Shown here: positions 18,794 to 26,322 of the stretch, piece after piece
Layout of the letters: every line of letters begins with the position of its first letter
How positions within the stretch are numbered: the first letter of the stretch is position 1
Assembly (NCBI RefSeq): GCF_039523615.1
Contig: NZ_BAAAFQ010000007.1
Location: 501,361 to 565,360 of the forward strand
DNA length: 64,000 nucleotides
Direction of reading: 5' to 3'
Source: Psychrosphaera haliotis
Lineage (GTDB): Bacteria > Pseudomonadota > Gammaproteobacteria > Enterobacterales > Alteromonadaceae
Made by a program: the position numbers and the translations under genes
Notes under the pieces: model-generated
What the model saw: only the letters and a program-made list of their open reading frames with translations
Database searches by the model: none
Told to the model about the DNA's origin: nothing

Positions 18794-18826
18794 AAAAGCA
18801 GCTTAATTTATGTTTAAGCTGCTTTT
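18794..18826. terminator. Bidirectional terminator between czcA (+) and CDF gene (-)
   Basis: A perfect 13-bp stem (AAAAGCAGCTTAA with TTAAGCTGCTTTT) around a 7-base loop, flanked by A runs on the left and T runs on the right. It separates two convergent operons. Confidence 0.92.
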
Positions 18827-18864
18827 ATATTTAATCTTTTTATTTTTATTTTAATTTTTAAAGT

Positions 18865-19752
18865 TTAATTCGCATCATCTCGGCAAGTCTCTTTAGGAAA
18901 CTCAAATTCAATGGTTGTATGAGACAAGCGATAGGCAGAAAGTCTCTTAGCCACTTGTTCCTTAAGTTTAATTAATTCATCAACGTCAATTTTTTCGACT
19001 AATTCTATGTGAGCGGTTAATACGTGACTTTCGCCATCTAACGACCAAAAATGCAGATGATGTACGCCATTAACTTCTGGAAGGTTAGTTAGCGACTCTT
19101 TTATACTTTCTTGAGTTTCTTCATCTGGCGCGGCCTGAAGAAACAAGACAATTGTTGATTTCAGATTTTTAAAAACATTGAACAAGATAAACAATGTGAA
19201 GCCAATAGATAGTAACGGATCTAAAATGGGCAAATCTACAAATAACAGCACAATAGATACAATAAGCACAGCAACCCAGCCAAGTACGTCTTCAAGCAAG
19301 TGCCATGTAAGTACTTTTTCATTTAAGGTTTCTCCAGCTTTTAATTTTAATACAGCATATCCGTTAACGGCAACGCCGAGTATCGCTAGCCCTAACATCC
19401 CCTCGACAACAGGCATTTCAGGATTGGACAGCCTTGGAATTGCTTCAAATAAAATCCAAATTGAGCCAATGATTAAAACAATACTGTTTATCAATGCGCC
19501 AAAGAGTGTAAGTCTACGATAACCATAACTAAACTTATCTGATGCTTCTTTATCTGAAAAACGACTTAAAATCCACGCAAAACCTATGGAAAGACTATCA
19601 CCAAGATCGTGAACTGCATCTGCCATTATCGCCGTACTGTTAGTGAGCCAACCACCTATAAATTCTATAATAGTGAATGTCACATTAAGGAAAAATGCCC
19701 AACCAATACGGTCATCTTTACCATGTTGATGACTATGATTATGGTTGTGCAT
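18865..19752 (-). CDS. Cation diffusion facilitator (CDF) family metal exporter
   Basis: A 295-residue CDF protein with an N-terminal His run (MHNHNHSHQHG), six membrane segments, the metal-site pairs H-x3-D in HDLGD (TM2) and HLLED (TM5), and a C-terminal ferredoxin-like cytoplasmic domain (VNGVHHLHFWSLDGESHVLT). The H/D pairs indicate zinc-type specificity (Zn/Cd). The start at 19752 is chosen because GGAGGTG lies before it; this makes the gene overlap the upstream transglutaminase-like gene by 14 bases. Both are read from the MerR-type promoter at 20500-20530. Confidence 0.92.
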   Translation of the reverse strand: MHNHNHSHQHGKDDRIGWAFFLNVTFTIIEFIGGWLTNSTAIMADAVHDLGDSLSIGFAWILSRFSDKEASDKFSYGYRRLTLFGALINSIVLIIGSIWILFEAIPRLSNPEMPVVEGMLGLAILGVAVNGYAVLKLKAGETLNEKVLTWHLLEDVLGWVAVLIVSIVLLFVDLPILDPLLSIGFTLFILFNVFKNLKSTIVLFLQAAPDEETQESIKESLTNLPEVNGVHHLHFWSLDGESHVLTAHIELVEKIDVDELIKLKEQVAKRLSAYRLSHTTIEFEFPKETCRDDAN

Positions 19753-20470
19753 TTTGCACCTCCAGTACTGTCGTCTTTCTAATGTTGGCGACATTGAAGT
19801 TGATCAGGTGACGGATCACTCGTTGATACATCCAACGTTTAACGCCTGACAAATTAGTGCCTTTTTCTTGGTAGAACTTATCAGGAGAGTCATAAAGTCC
19901 GAAATCATCATGAATACCTTCTTTTTGAATATAGGTATCAGTTCCGCGCCAATTTATATCTGGAGTAGAGAAGCATTTTGTCGCAACACCATAACCACAA
20001 AAGTTATCTTTTTCTTCGCTAAATTTCTGTTGTAACGAAGTGAGATATTGCTCATCCAAGATAAAGCCTTCTAAGTTGATCCAACGTCCATCAAAGTAAA
20101 CCTCTACCCAACTGTGGATAATGTATTTCGGCGCTAACCAAAAGACATACGTTGGAATAGCACCTTTTTGCAATTGCTGAGCAATGGTGAACCCGTGAAA
20201 TCGGCATTGAATACCTAACCCTCGTAACAAGGCCATCAGTAAGTTACCTTTGGTATTACATTGTCCGTAACCATCCGCTAAAACATTGCTTGCAGAAATG
20301 TCATCGCTTTCATTGTAGCCAAATAATATTTCATCTTTAACAAATTGGTAGGCCGCACCAATTTTGTTGAAATCATCCAAGCTTTTCCACCTTCGTTGAT
20401 TTATGAGGGATTGGATATTTTTGTGTTCAAAATTGACTATGCTGGTCTTGGTTAGATACTTATCACACAT
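19739..20470 (-). CDS. Transglutaminase-like protein coupled to the CDF gene
   Basis: A 243-residue cytoplasmic protein with the core of the transglutaminase/protease superfamily: catalytic Cys in DGYGQCNTKG, His in IIHSWVEVYFDG, and an acidic residue after it (NLEGFILD). No signal peptide or membrane segment is visible, in contrast to most members. A GGGG-type site precedes ATG 20470. It is the first gene after a MerR-type promoter and its end overlaps the start of the metal exporter. The link of this family to metal efflux is not explained by known biochemistry; a cysteine protease or peptide-handling role is possible. Confidence 0.8.
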   Translation of the reverse strand: MCDKYLTKTSIVNFEHKNIQSLINQRRWKSLDDFNKIGAAYQFVKDEILFGYNESDDISASNVLADGYGQCNTKGNLLMALLRGLGIQCRFHGFTIAQQLQKGAIPTYVFWLAPKYIIHSWVEVYFDGRWINLEGFILDEQYLTSLQQKFSEEKDNFCGYGVATKCFSTPDINWRGTDTYIQKEGIHDDFGLYDSPDKFYQEKGTNLSGVKRWMYQRVIRHLINFNVANIRKTTVLEVQNAQP

Positions 20471-20499
20471 TTTTACCCCTTATTAACTTGTATGCTTTA

Positions 20500-20530
20500 A
20501 CTATAAAACCTATAGTAACTATAGAGTCAA
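20500..20530 (-). promoter_or_regulatory. MerR-type operator-promoter for transglutaminase-CDF operon
   Basis: On the minus strand TTGACT (20530-20525) and TATAGT (20505-20500) are 19 bp apart, with the dyad CTATAG-TTA-CTATAG in the spacer. It faces the transglutaminase-CDF operon and lies 18 bases upstream of the divergent MerR gene, so the regulator probably controls both sides. Confidence 0.88.
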
Positions 20531-20547
20531 GTTTATTGGAAAGGTTT

Positions 20548-20937
20548 ATGAAAATTGGCGAATTATCGAAAACATCAGGCTGTTCAATACAAACAATTAG
20601 GTATTATGAAAGAGAAGGGTTGCTTTCAGATCCTGAGCGCTCTGAGGGTAACTTTAGGTTGTATTCCAATAAGGCGTTAAAAGAGCTGGAATTCGTTAAG
20701 CATTGTCGCAGCCTCGATATATCTCTTGATGATATCAAACGTCTTATTGAATTAAAGAATAAGCCAGAAGAAAGCTGCTCTAGTGTGAATGAATTGATTA
20801 AGCAGCAATTAAATTTAGTCAACAAACGCATGAAAGAATTAAAGGCCTTAAAAAATGAATTACAACATATGGCAAGTACATGCAATTCTGATAATACCAT
20901 TGAAGGATGCGGTATTATTAAGTCGTTGGATAGTTAA
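20548..20937 (+). CDS. MerR-family regulator, PbrR/CadR type
   Basis: A 129-residue MerR-type activator: winged helix at residues 1-70 (MKIGELSKTSG, TIRYYEREGLL), a dimer helix, and a C-terminal metal loop. Cys77, Cys112 and Cys121 sit where PbrR and CadR carry their Pb/Cd ligands. ATG 20548 is chosen over an in-frame ATG at 20488 because the upstream 20 residues would cover the promoter and a GGAAAGG site precedes 20548. Predicted targets are its own divergent promoter and the matching site at 11977-12007. Pb(II), Cd(II) and Zn(II) are possible inducers. Confidence 0.9.
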   Translation: MKIGELSKTSGCSIQTIRYYEREGLLSDPERSEGNFRLYSNKALKELEFVKHCRSLDISLDDIKRLIELKNKPEESCSSVNELIKQQLNLVNKRMKELKALKNELQHMASTCNSDNTIEGCGIIKSLDS

Positions 20938-20979
20938 TCTAAATTCTGCTTTGAGCTATTCTTAGTCGCAAAGGCAATT

Positions 20980-21357
20980 ATGAAAACCATTGGTAAATTA
21001 GCACAATCATTAAATTTAAACGTAGAAACCATTCGTTTTTATGAGCGAGAAGGACTTATTACACAACCTACAAAACCAATATCAGGTTATAGACAATATG
21101 ACGAAACAATAGCAGGACAACTTAGGTTCATCACAAAAGCCAAAATGCTCGGCTTTACGTTAAAAGAAATTAAATCGCTAATGTCTATGGACAACGACTG
21201 CGCTCAAGTTGAGTTATTAAGCCGACAAAAGTTAGCAATCATTCGAGAAAAAATTAGCGACCTTCAACGTTTAGAGAAAGTAATTGTGGATATGACAAAT
21301 ACCTGTATACAAAACGATGATCCAACATATTGCCCTATTATTGATTCATTAAAATGA
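20980..21357 (+). CDS. merR: Mercury-responsive regulator MerR
   Basis: A 125-residue MerR protein: winged helix (KTIGKLAQSLNLNVETIRFY), dimerisation helix, and three cysteines Cys74, Cys109 and Cys118 with the 35 and 9 residue spacing of the Hg(II) site of classical MerR (82, 117, 126). It is a little shorter than MerR of Tn21/Tn501. It lies directly after the PbrR-type gene and before a classical mer operator and merC, on the same strand. In most mer operons merR is divergent; here it is co-directional. Confidence 0.9.
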   Translation: MKTIGKLAQSLNLNVETIRFYEREGLITQPTKPISGYRQYDETIAGQLRFITKAKMLGFTLKEIKSLMSMDNDCAQVELLSRQKLAIIREKISDLQRLEKVIVDMTNTCIQNDDPTYCPIIDSLK

Positions 21358-21389
21358 TTGACTCCGTACTCATGTACGGAGTTTAAAGT
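21358..21389 (+). promoter_or_regulatory. mer operator-promoter
   Basis: TTGACT at 21358-21363 is followed by the palindrome CTCCGTACTCATGTACGGAG (about 21362-21381), almost the operator core of Tn21/Tn501 mer, and then TTAAAG/TAAAGT as -10 at a 19-20 bp spacing. The -35 starts right at the merR stop codon. It should drive merC and the next gene under MerR-Hg control. Confidence 0.9.
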
Positions 21390-21418
21390 GCTGGTAATAT
21401 CAACCAATAGACTTTCAA

Positions 21419-21808
21419 ATGATAAATAAAATTTTAGATAAAGTTGGCTCAGGCGGGGTTTGGCTTGCAGCACTTAGTTGTACAGGGTGTTTCCCTGCAC
21501 TTGGTTCATTAGCATCAGCGTTGGGGTTAGGTTTTCTTTCTCATTTTGAGGGGATTGCTGTAAATACCTTGTTACCTATATTTGCAACTCTGGCGCTACT
21601 AGTAAACTTATACAACTGGCACAAAAATAAAAGCCATACCAGAGCTGCCTTCAGCATTCTTGGGCCTGTAGCAGTGCTATTAACGCTTTATCCTCTTTGG
21701 CAATATGATTGGAGCACATACCTATTTTACTTTGGTATTTGCTTAATGGTCGTTATGTCGGTTTTGGATATCGTAAAACCAGTAAGGGAGCAAACATGCA
21801 ACGTATAG
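21419..21808 (+). CDS. merC: Mercuric ion transporter MerC
   Basis: A 129-residue inner-membrane protein with four hydrophobic helices. TM1 carries the Cys pair LSCTGCFPALG (Cys21, Cys24), which binds Hg(II) for uptake, and a Cys near the C-terminus (REQTCNV). It is full length for MerC. It follows a classical mer operator and overlaps the next gene by 13 bases. Normally MerC brings Hg(II) in for reduction by MerA; no merA, merT or merP is present in this window. Confidence 0.92.
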   Translation: MINKILDKVGSGGVWLAALSCTGCFPALGSLASALGLGFLSHFEGIAVNTLLPIFATLALLVNLYNWHKNKSHTRAAFSILGPVAVLLTLYPLWQYDWSTYLFYFGICLMVVMSVLDIVKPVREQTCNV

Positions 21809-22020
21809 AGCTAAAGTCGACTATTACATGTCCAGAATGTGGGTATAGTAAAATTGAAGAAATGCCGACAAACGCTTGTCAGTGGTATTATGAATGTGAA
21901 TCGTGCAAAGTTTTGTTAAAACCATTAAAGGGTGACTGCTGTGTTTACTGTTCATATGGAACAGTAAAGTGTCCACCAATTCAGGAAGGACATAATTGTT
22001 GCTCTCATACTGGTGATTAA
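21796..22020 (+). CDS. GDCCVxC-domain small cysteine-rich protein
   Basis: A 74-residue cytoplasmic protein with eleven cysteines: a CPEC pair (12, 15), Cys28, CESC (34, 37), the signature GDCCVYCSYG (47-56), Cys59 and a final CC. This family is found beside mer genes and some members contain selenocysteine; here all positions are plain Cys codons. ATG 21796 has AGGGAG upstream and lies inside the end of merC, so the two are translationally coupled. Probable role is thiol handling of Hg(II) delivered by MerC, unproven. Confidence 0.88.
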   Translation: MQRIELKSTITCPECGYSKIEEMPTNACQWYYECESCKVLLKPLKGDCCVYCSYGTVKCPPIQEGHNCCSHTGD

Positions 22021-22153
22021 TTAGTTATTTTTTCTCGACTATATTCACTAGTCTCCTGTATTAATCAAAATTTTTAAAAGCACCACGGTTTATCATTTAC
22101 TTAGATATGACTTTAATTTAGTATTGTGATGGTATTTTTCTTAAGAGAACTTT

Positions 22154-22534
22154 ATGTTTAAACCACTTTCAAAAGTCTTAGTTGTTGTAGCTATGCTGAT
22201 TGCCTTTGTTGGGCAAGCATTGGCTTATACTGCTATGTCTTGTGAAATGTCATCAGGTTCTCACGAATCACACATGAACATGGATCATTCCAAAATGAGT
22301 CACCATGAAGGAATGAATCATGGGGATATGAATAAAAGCAGTAATGGTCAATCAGAAGATTGTTGTGACGTTGAATGTATTTGTCCTGCAAATGCTTGCT
22401 CATCTACGACAGTCCTAAATTCCAGTATTGATTCGACAGATATTCAAATATTCAGTGAATCTGTAGCTGCTCTGCAATCTAAACAACCTCATTCAATTTC
22501 CACTTCCCTTTATCGTCCACCAATTTTTGCCTAA
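22154..22534 (+). CDS. Met/His-rich periplasmic protein with RPP tail (CzcI-like)
   Basis: A 126-residue secreted protein: signal peptide (to about ALAYT), a Met/His-rich stretch (SHMNMDHSKMSHHEGMNHGD) that suits Cu(I)/Cu(II) binding, a Cys cluster (CCDVECICPANAC), and a C-terminus LYRPPIFA. It is related in plan to the proteins at 11520, 12945 and 34648. It lies 107 bases before the DUF411-cus operon. The 133-base gap before it (22021-22153) shows no clear operator. Likely periplasmic copper buffer or sensor. Confidence 0.68.
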   Translation: MFKPLSKVLVVVAMLIAFVGQALAYTAMSCEMSSGSHESHMNMDHSKMSHHEGMNHGDMNKSSNGQSEDCCDVECICPANACSSTTVLNSSIDSTDIQIFSESVAALQSKQPHSISTSLYRPPIFA

Positions 22535-22538
22535 TACA

Positions 22539-22562
22539 GGATTAGTGCGTCCAAATTTCGCG
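22539..22562 (+). repeat. Conserved 3' element, copy 1
   Basis: Right after the stop codon of the RPP-tail gene is GGATTAGTGCGTCC followed by a T run and CGC. A close match follows the paralogous gene at 35075-35099. The shared position suggests a common regulatory or processing element, or simply recent shared ancestry. Confidence 0.5.
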
Positions 22563-22641
22563 CACATGTAATTAATTTTTCTGTTAGTCAATATAGCGTC
22601 GTAGCGCTATAGATATTTTCCAGCGATGTCTGGGGGCAAAA

Positions 22642-23139
22642 ATGATCAATAAGTATTTAAAAATAGCAGTAGTAATGCTGCTTTCACCTGCGTTTGCAAA
22701 CGCCAACGAACATAACCATGCACACAATAACGACGTAACACCTTTGGAGTTAATCGTTTATAAAACCCCTACTTGTGGGTGTTGTAAAAAATGGATAACT
22801 CATATTGAAGACAAAGGGATCGTTGCGCATTCCAAAGATTTCCGAAACATCGGCAACATCAAAACTAAGTATGGTATCAAACCTAATTACCGTTCATGCC
22901 ACACGGCAGTGAGTAGAAATGGATTTGCCTTTGAAGGTCATATACCTGCTAAATTTATTCAGCAGTTCTTATCAGAAGAACATCCCAATGCGATTGGGCT
23001 TTCAGTTCCAGCAATGCCAGTTGGCTCTCCCGGTATGGAAGTCGATGACCGCTTTATGCCATACAACGTGTTAATTCTATTTAAAGATGGAACGAGCAAA
23101 GTCTATGCAAAAGTTAAGACATACGAGGAGCAATTCTAA
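22642..23139 (+). CDS. DUF411 (CopG-type) periplasmic copper protein
   Basis: A 165-residue secreted protein with signal peptide (to ANA at about 21), a His patch (NEHNHAHNN) and the DUF411 thioredoxin-like domain. Motifs TPTCGCCKKW (Cys45, 47, 48), SCHTAV and VPAMPVGSPGME are those of CopG proteins, which bind a small copper cluster and may act in Cu redox change. The stop overlaps the start of the following cusC-like gene by one base (TAATG). First gene of the cus operon. Confidence 0.88.
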   Translation: MINKYLKIAVVMLLSPAFANANEHNHAHNNDVTPLELIVYKTPTCGCCKKWITHIEDKGIVAHSKDFRNIGNIKTKYGIKPNYRSCHTAVSRNGFAFEGHIPAKFIQQFLSEEHPNAIGLSVPAMPVGSPGMEVDDRFMPYNVLILFKDGTSKVYAKVKTYEEQF

Positions 23140-24566
23140 TGAAATTGAACTCTTCAAACCTTACTTCACTTTCAACTGCATTAATACTCGGCTTATCTGT
23201 ATTCTCAGCTCAAGCTGAGAAAGTAGTGTCGCTTGAACAAGCTATCACCTTAGCTCAGCAAAATGATCCTTGGCTTCATGGTAGCCGATTGAAACAAAGT
23301 GCAGTTGAAAATAGAAGTATTGCTTCAGGTACTTTGCCTGATCCGAAAGTATCGCTAGGGATAATGAATTTACCAACAGATACTTGGGATTTAGATCAGG
23401 AAGGAATGACTCAGCTAAAGGTTGGCGTCTCTCAAATGTTTCCGAGAGGCGACAGTCTAGAGATCAAGCAAGATCAGTTACAAATTGAGTCCACGAAATT
23501 TCCACTGCTACGAGAGGATCGTAAAGCTAAGTTGAAAAGCCAAGTGTCACAACTTTGGTTAGATGCTTACTTAGCCCAGAAAACTATTAAATTGATTGAA
23601 GATGATTGGTCTCTCTTTGAGCAGATGGCGGAAGTGGCTAAAGCTAGCTATTCAAACGTTGTTGGTAAAACTAGACAGCAAGATGTTATTCGTGCTCAAT
23701 TGGAAATAGTGCAGTTAGATGACAGATTAACTTCGCAAAAGCAGAAACTAGAAACGACAATCGCTCGCCTTAATGAGTGGCTTCATATTTACGATGCTGA
23801 CCGATTGAATGAATCATTCAACTTTGACGCGCAACCACTAGAGTTTAGCGTCTCAAAAGAATTGCCTTCGATTCAATTGAATAATCCAACAGTCCTAAAA
23901 GCATCTAATTACTCAAGAAATCTATTGGCTCAGGCTCTTGCTAATCATCCAGCCATACTTGCAATTGATGTAAAACGCAAATCTTTAGAAAAAGGTGTTG
24001 AATTAGCTAAACAGAAATATGAGCCGCAATGGGGTGTTAATGCGAGCTATGCCTATCGTGACAATATGCCTTCTGGTGATAGCCGAGCTGATTTATTTTC
24101 TGTTGGTGTAACGTTTGATTTACCGTTGTTTACCGAGAACAGACAAGATAAGCAAGTTGCAGCTTCTATTGCAGATTCAGAGGCTGTTAAAACCGAGAAA
24201 CTATTGCTGACAAAGCAAATGATCAGTGCGGTGGAAAAGGAGCTTAGACAGCTTAAGCGTTTATCTGATAGACAATCTATCTATCAAGAACAACTCCTTA
24301 AACAAACTCATGACCAAGCGGAAGCGTCTTTGACGGCTTACACCAATGATGATGGCGATTTTGCCGAAGTTGTTCGAGCAAGAATTGCCGAATTAAATAC
24401 CAGAATATCAGCTTTAAGAATTGATGTTGATGCACTTAAAACAGTTACTCGCATCAACTATTTCTTTGCGCATTCTCAATCTAAATCAAATGCTGAACAT
24501 AAGCCATTGCACACTTCGCACAAAACTAATCAGCACTTATCCAATAAGCAATTTGGAGAAAAATAA
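23139..24566 (+). CDS. cusC: TolC-family outer-membrane channel, CusC type
   Basis: A 475-residue outer-membrane factor with a signal peptide (ALILGLSVFSAQA) and two helical-barrel repeats; the segment GTLPDPKVSLGIMNLPTDTW is typical for channels of copper efflux systems. It is the outlet of CusCBA. Its start overlaps the DUF411 stop by one base and its stop overlaps the cusB-like start by one base, so all three are translationally linked. Confidence 0.9.
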   Translation: MKLNSSNLTSLSTALILGLSVFSAQAEKVVSLEQAITLAQQNDPWLHGSRLKQSAVENRSIASGTLPDPKVSLGIMNLPTDTWDLDQEGMTQLKVGVSQMFPRGDSLEIKQDQLQIESTKFPLLREDRKAKLKSQVSQLWLDAYLAQKTIKLIEDDWSLFEQMAEVAKASYSNVVGKTRQQDVIRAQLEIVQLDDRLTSQKQKLETTIARLNEWLHIYDADRLNESFNFDAQPLEFSVSKELPSIQLNNPTVLKASNYSRNLLAQALANHPAILAIDVKRKSLEKGVELAKQKYEPQWGVNASYAYRDNMPSGDSRADLFSVGVTFDLPLFTENRQDKQVAASIADSEAVKTEKLLLTKQMISAVEKELRQLKRLSDRQSIYQEQLLKQTHDQAEASLTAYTNDDGDFAEVVRARIAELNTRISALRIDVDALKTVTRINYFFAHSQSKSNAEHKPLHTSHKTNQHLSNKQFGEK

Positions 24567-26308
24567 TGTCAACGAATACGAAAACAATTATTGCCGTCAT
24601 TATTGGGGCAGCACTAGGTGCAGGAGCATTGAGCTTATATCAAGGTGCAGGCTCAAACAGTGATACTGATGAAGCTACATCAGCAGAGAAACAACCGCTG
24701 TATTGGGTTGCACCGATGGATTCTAATTACCGCCGGGACAAGCCCGGTAAGTCGCCTATGGGGATGGATTTAATTCCTGTGTATGAGGAAGGATCATCTG
24801 GTGATGACTTTGGCCCCGGAGCAGTAAAAATTGCGCCTCATGTAGTGAATAACCTTGGGGTTCGCACTGCACCTGTTGAACTGAAAAATATGCATACTGA
24901 AATCTCAACGGTAGGTTACGTTCAATATGATGAAGATAAGCTAATTCATATCCACCCACGGGTTGATGGCTGGATTGATAAACTTTACATCAAAGCAGCA
25001 GGTAACCCTGTAGAGAAAGGGCAGCCTCTTTATACGCTCTATTCTCCTCAGTTAGTTAATGCTCAGGAAGAGCTGTTAATAGCGTTAAAGCGCAACAATA
25101 GTTCTTTAATTTCAGCAGCCAAAGATCGCCTAAAAGCGTTACAGCTTTCAGCAGACTTTATTAAAGAATTAGAGCAAACACGAAAGGTTCAGCAAACAAT
25201 TACCTTTTATTCACCACAAGCAGGTGTTGTCGATGGTTTGAAGGTTAGAGAAGGTTTTTATGTAAAGCCGGGAAACACCTTATTAAGCATTGGCCAGCTA
25301 GATCAAGTTTGGGTTGAAGCAGAAGTGTTTGAACGTGACGCAGCCTTAATTAAAAAAGGACTTCCTGTATCAATGACACTGGATTATTTACCCGGTGAGG
25401 ACTGGGCTGGTGTCGTTGATTATGTTTATCCAACATTGAACAGTAAAACACGCACACTCCGAGTGAGATTGAAATTTGATAACACAGACTATCAATTAAA
25501 ACCAAATATGTTTGCACAAGTCTCTATTCACGCTAATCAAGCTGATAGCACCATCCTCGTGCCTAAAGAAGCCGTTATTAGAACAGGTAAACAGGACAGA
25601 GTAGTACTTGCGTTAGGTGATGGGCAATTTAAATCTATTGAAGTGACTATTGGCCGGGTTGATATCGACAGCATCGAAATATTAGACGGCTTAAATGAAG
25701 ATGACGTTGTGGTGACATCTGCCCAATTCTTGATTGATTCTGAATCAAGTAAAAGCTCTGACTTTAAACGAATGACTCATGATGAAGTGCCTAACTCTGT
25801 TTGGATGCAAGGGGATGTTAATAGTGTTATGGCAGGGCACCGCATGGTTAATATTTCACATGGCCCAGCTGAAGCTTGGGATTGGCCTGAAATGGTTATG
25901 GATTTTACTGTGGCTGAAAAAGTCGATATTGACTCATTAAAGTCAGGTCAATCTTTGCACTTTGAAGTGAGCAAAACCGAAGACGGTGGATATGAAATTA
26001 CTGGAATTCATATCATGAGTGAGCCTGAAGTATCATCAGCAACAGTATCTGGTTTGATCAATGCGATTGATATTGATACACGGATTCTAAATATTAGCAG
26101 AGGCCCAATAGAGAAATGGGATAGACCTGCTGCGACGATGGATTTTATCATCGCGGACAATATAGAAATGGTTGATTTCAATGTCGGTGATAATGTCACT
26201 TTCACTTTTGAGGTTAGAGATGACTTAGTTATCACTGACATTTCTCTTGAATCAGATGAACAACACGGCAAGGAAAATAAAGCTGCTGTTGATCATTCTA
26301 ATCATTAA
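24566..26308 (+). CDS. cusB: CusB-type adaptor with two C-terminal CusF-like domains
   Basis: A 580-residue adaptor, longer than CusB of E. coli (about 407). Order: N-terminal membrane anchor or signal (residues 8-28), a heavy-metal-binding YHS-like segment (WVAPMDSNYRRDKPGKSPMG), lipoyl and barrel domains (about 100-390), then two repeated CusF-like domains. The first keeps the copper ligands (ISHGPAEAWDWPEMVMDF); the second (ISRGPIEKWDRPAATMDF) has lost the His, the second Trp and one Met. Known CusF is a separate Cu/Ag chaperone; here it is fused to the adaptor, once functional-looking and once degenerate. Confidence 0.92.
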   Translation: MSTNTKTIIAVIIGAALGAGALSLYQGAGSNSDTDEATSAEKQPLYWVAPMDSNYRRDKPGKSPMGMDLIPVYEEGSSGDDFGPGAVKIAPHVVNNLGVRTAPVELKNMHTEISTVGYVQYDEDKLIHIHPRVDGWIDKLYIKAAGNPVEKGQPLYTLYSPQLVNAQEELLIALKRNNSSLISAAKDRLKALQLSADFIKELEQTRKVQQTITFYSPQAGVVDGLKVREGFYVKPGNTLLSIGQLDQVWVEAEVFERDAALIKKGLPVSMTLDYLPGEDWAGVVDYVYPTLNSKTRTLRVRLKFDNTDYQLKPNMFAQVSIHANQADSTILVPKEAVIRTGKQDRVVLALGDGQFKSIEVTIGRVDIDSIEILDGLNEDDVVVTSAQFLIDSESSKSSDFKRMTHDEVPNSVWMQGDVNSVMAGHRMVNISHGPAEAWDWPEMVMDFTVAEKVDIDSLKSGQSLHFEVSKTEDGGYEITGIHIMSEPEVSSATVSGLINAIDIDTRILNISRGPIEKWDRPAATMDFIIADNIEMVDFNVGDNVTFTFEVRDDLVITDISLESDEQHGKENKAAVDHSNH

Positions 26309-26322
26309 GTGGGAGAAAAATA

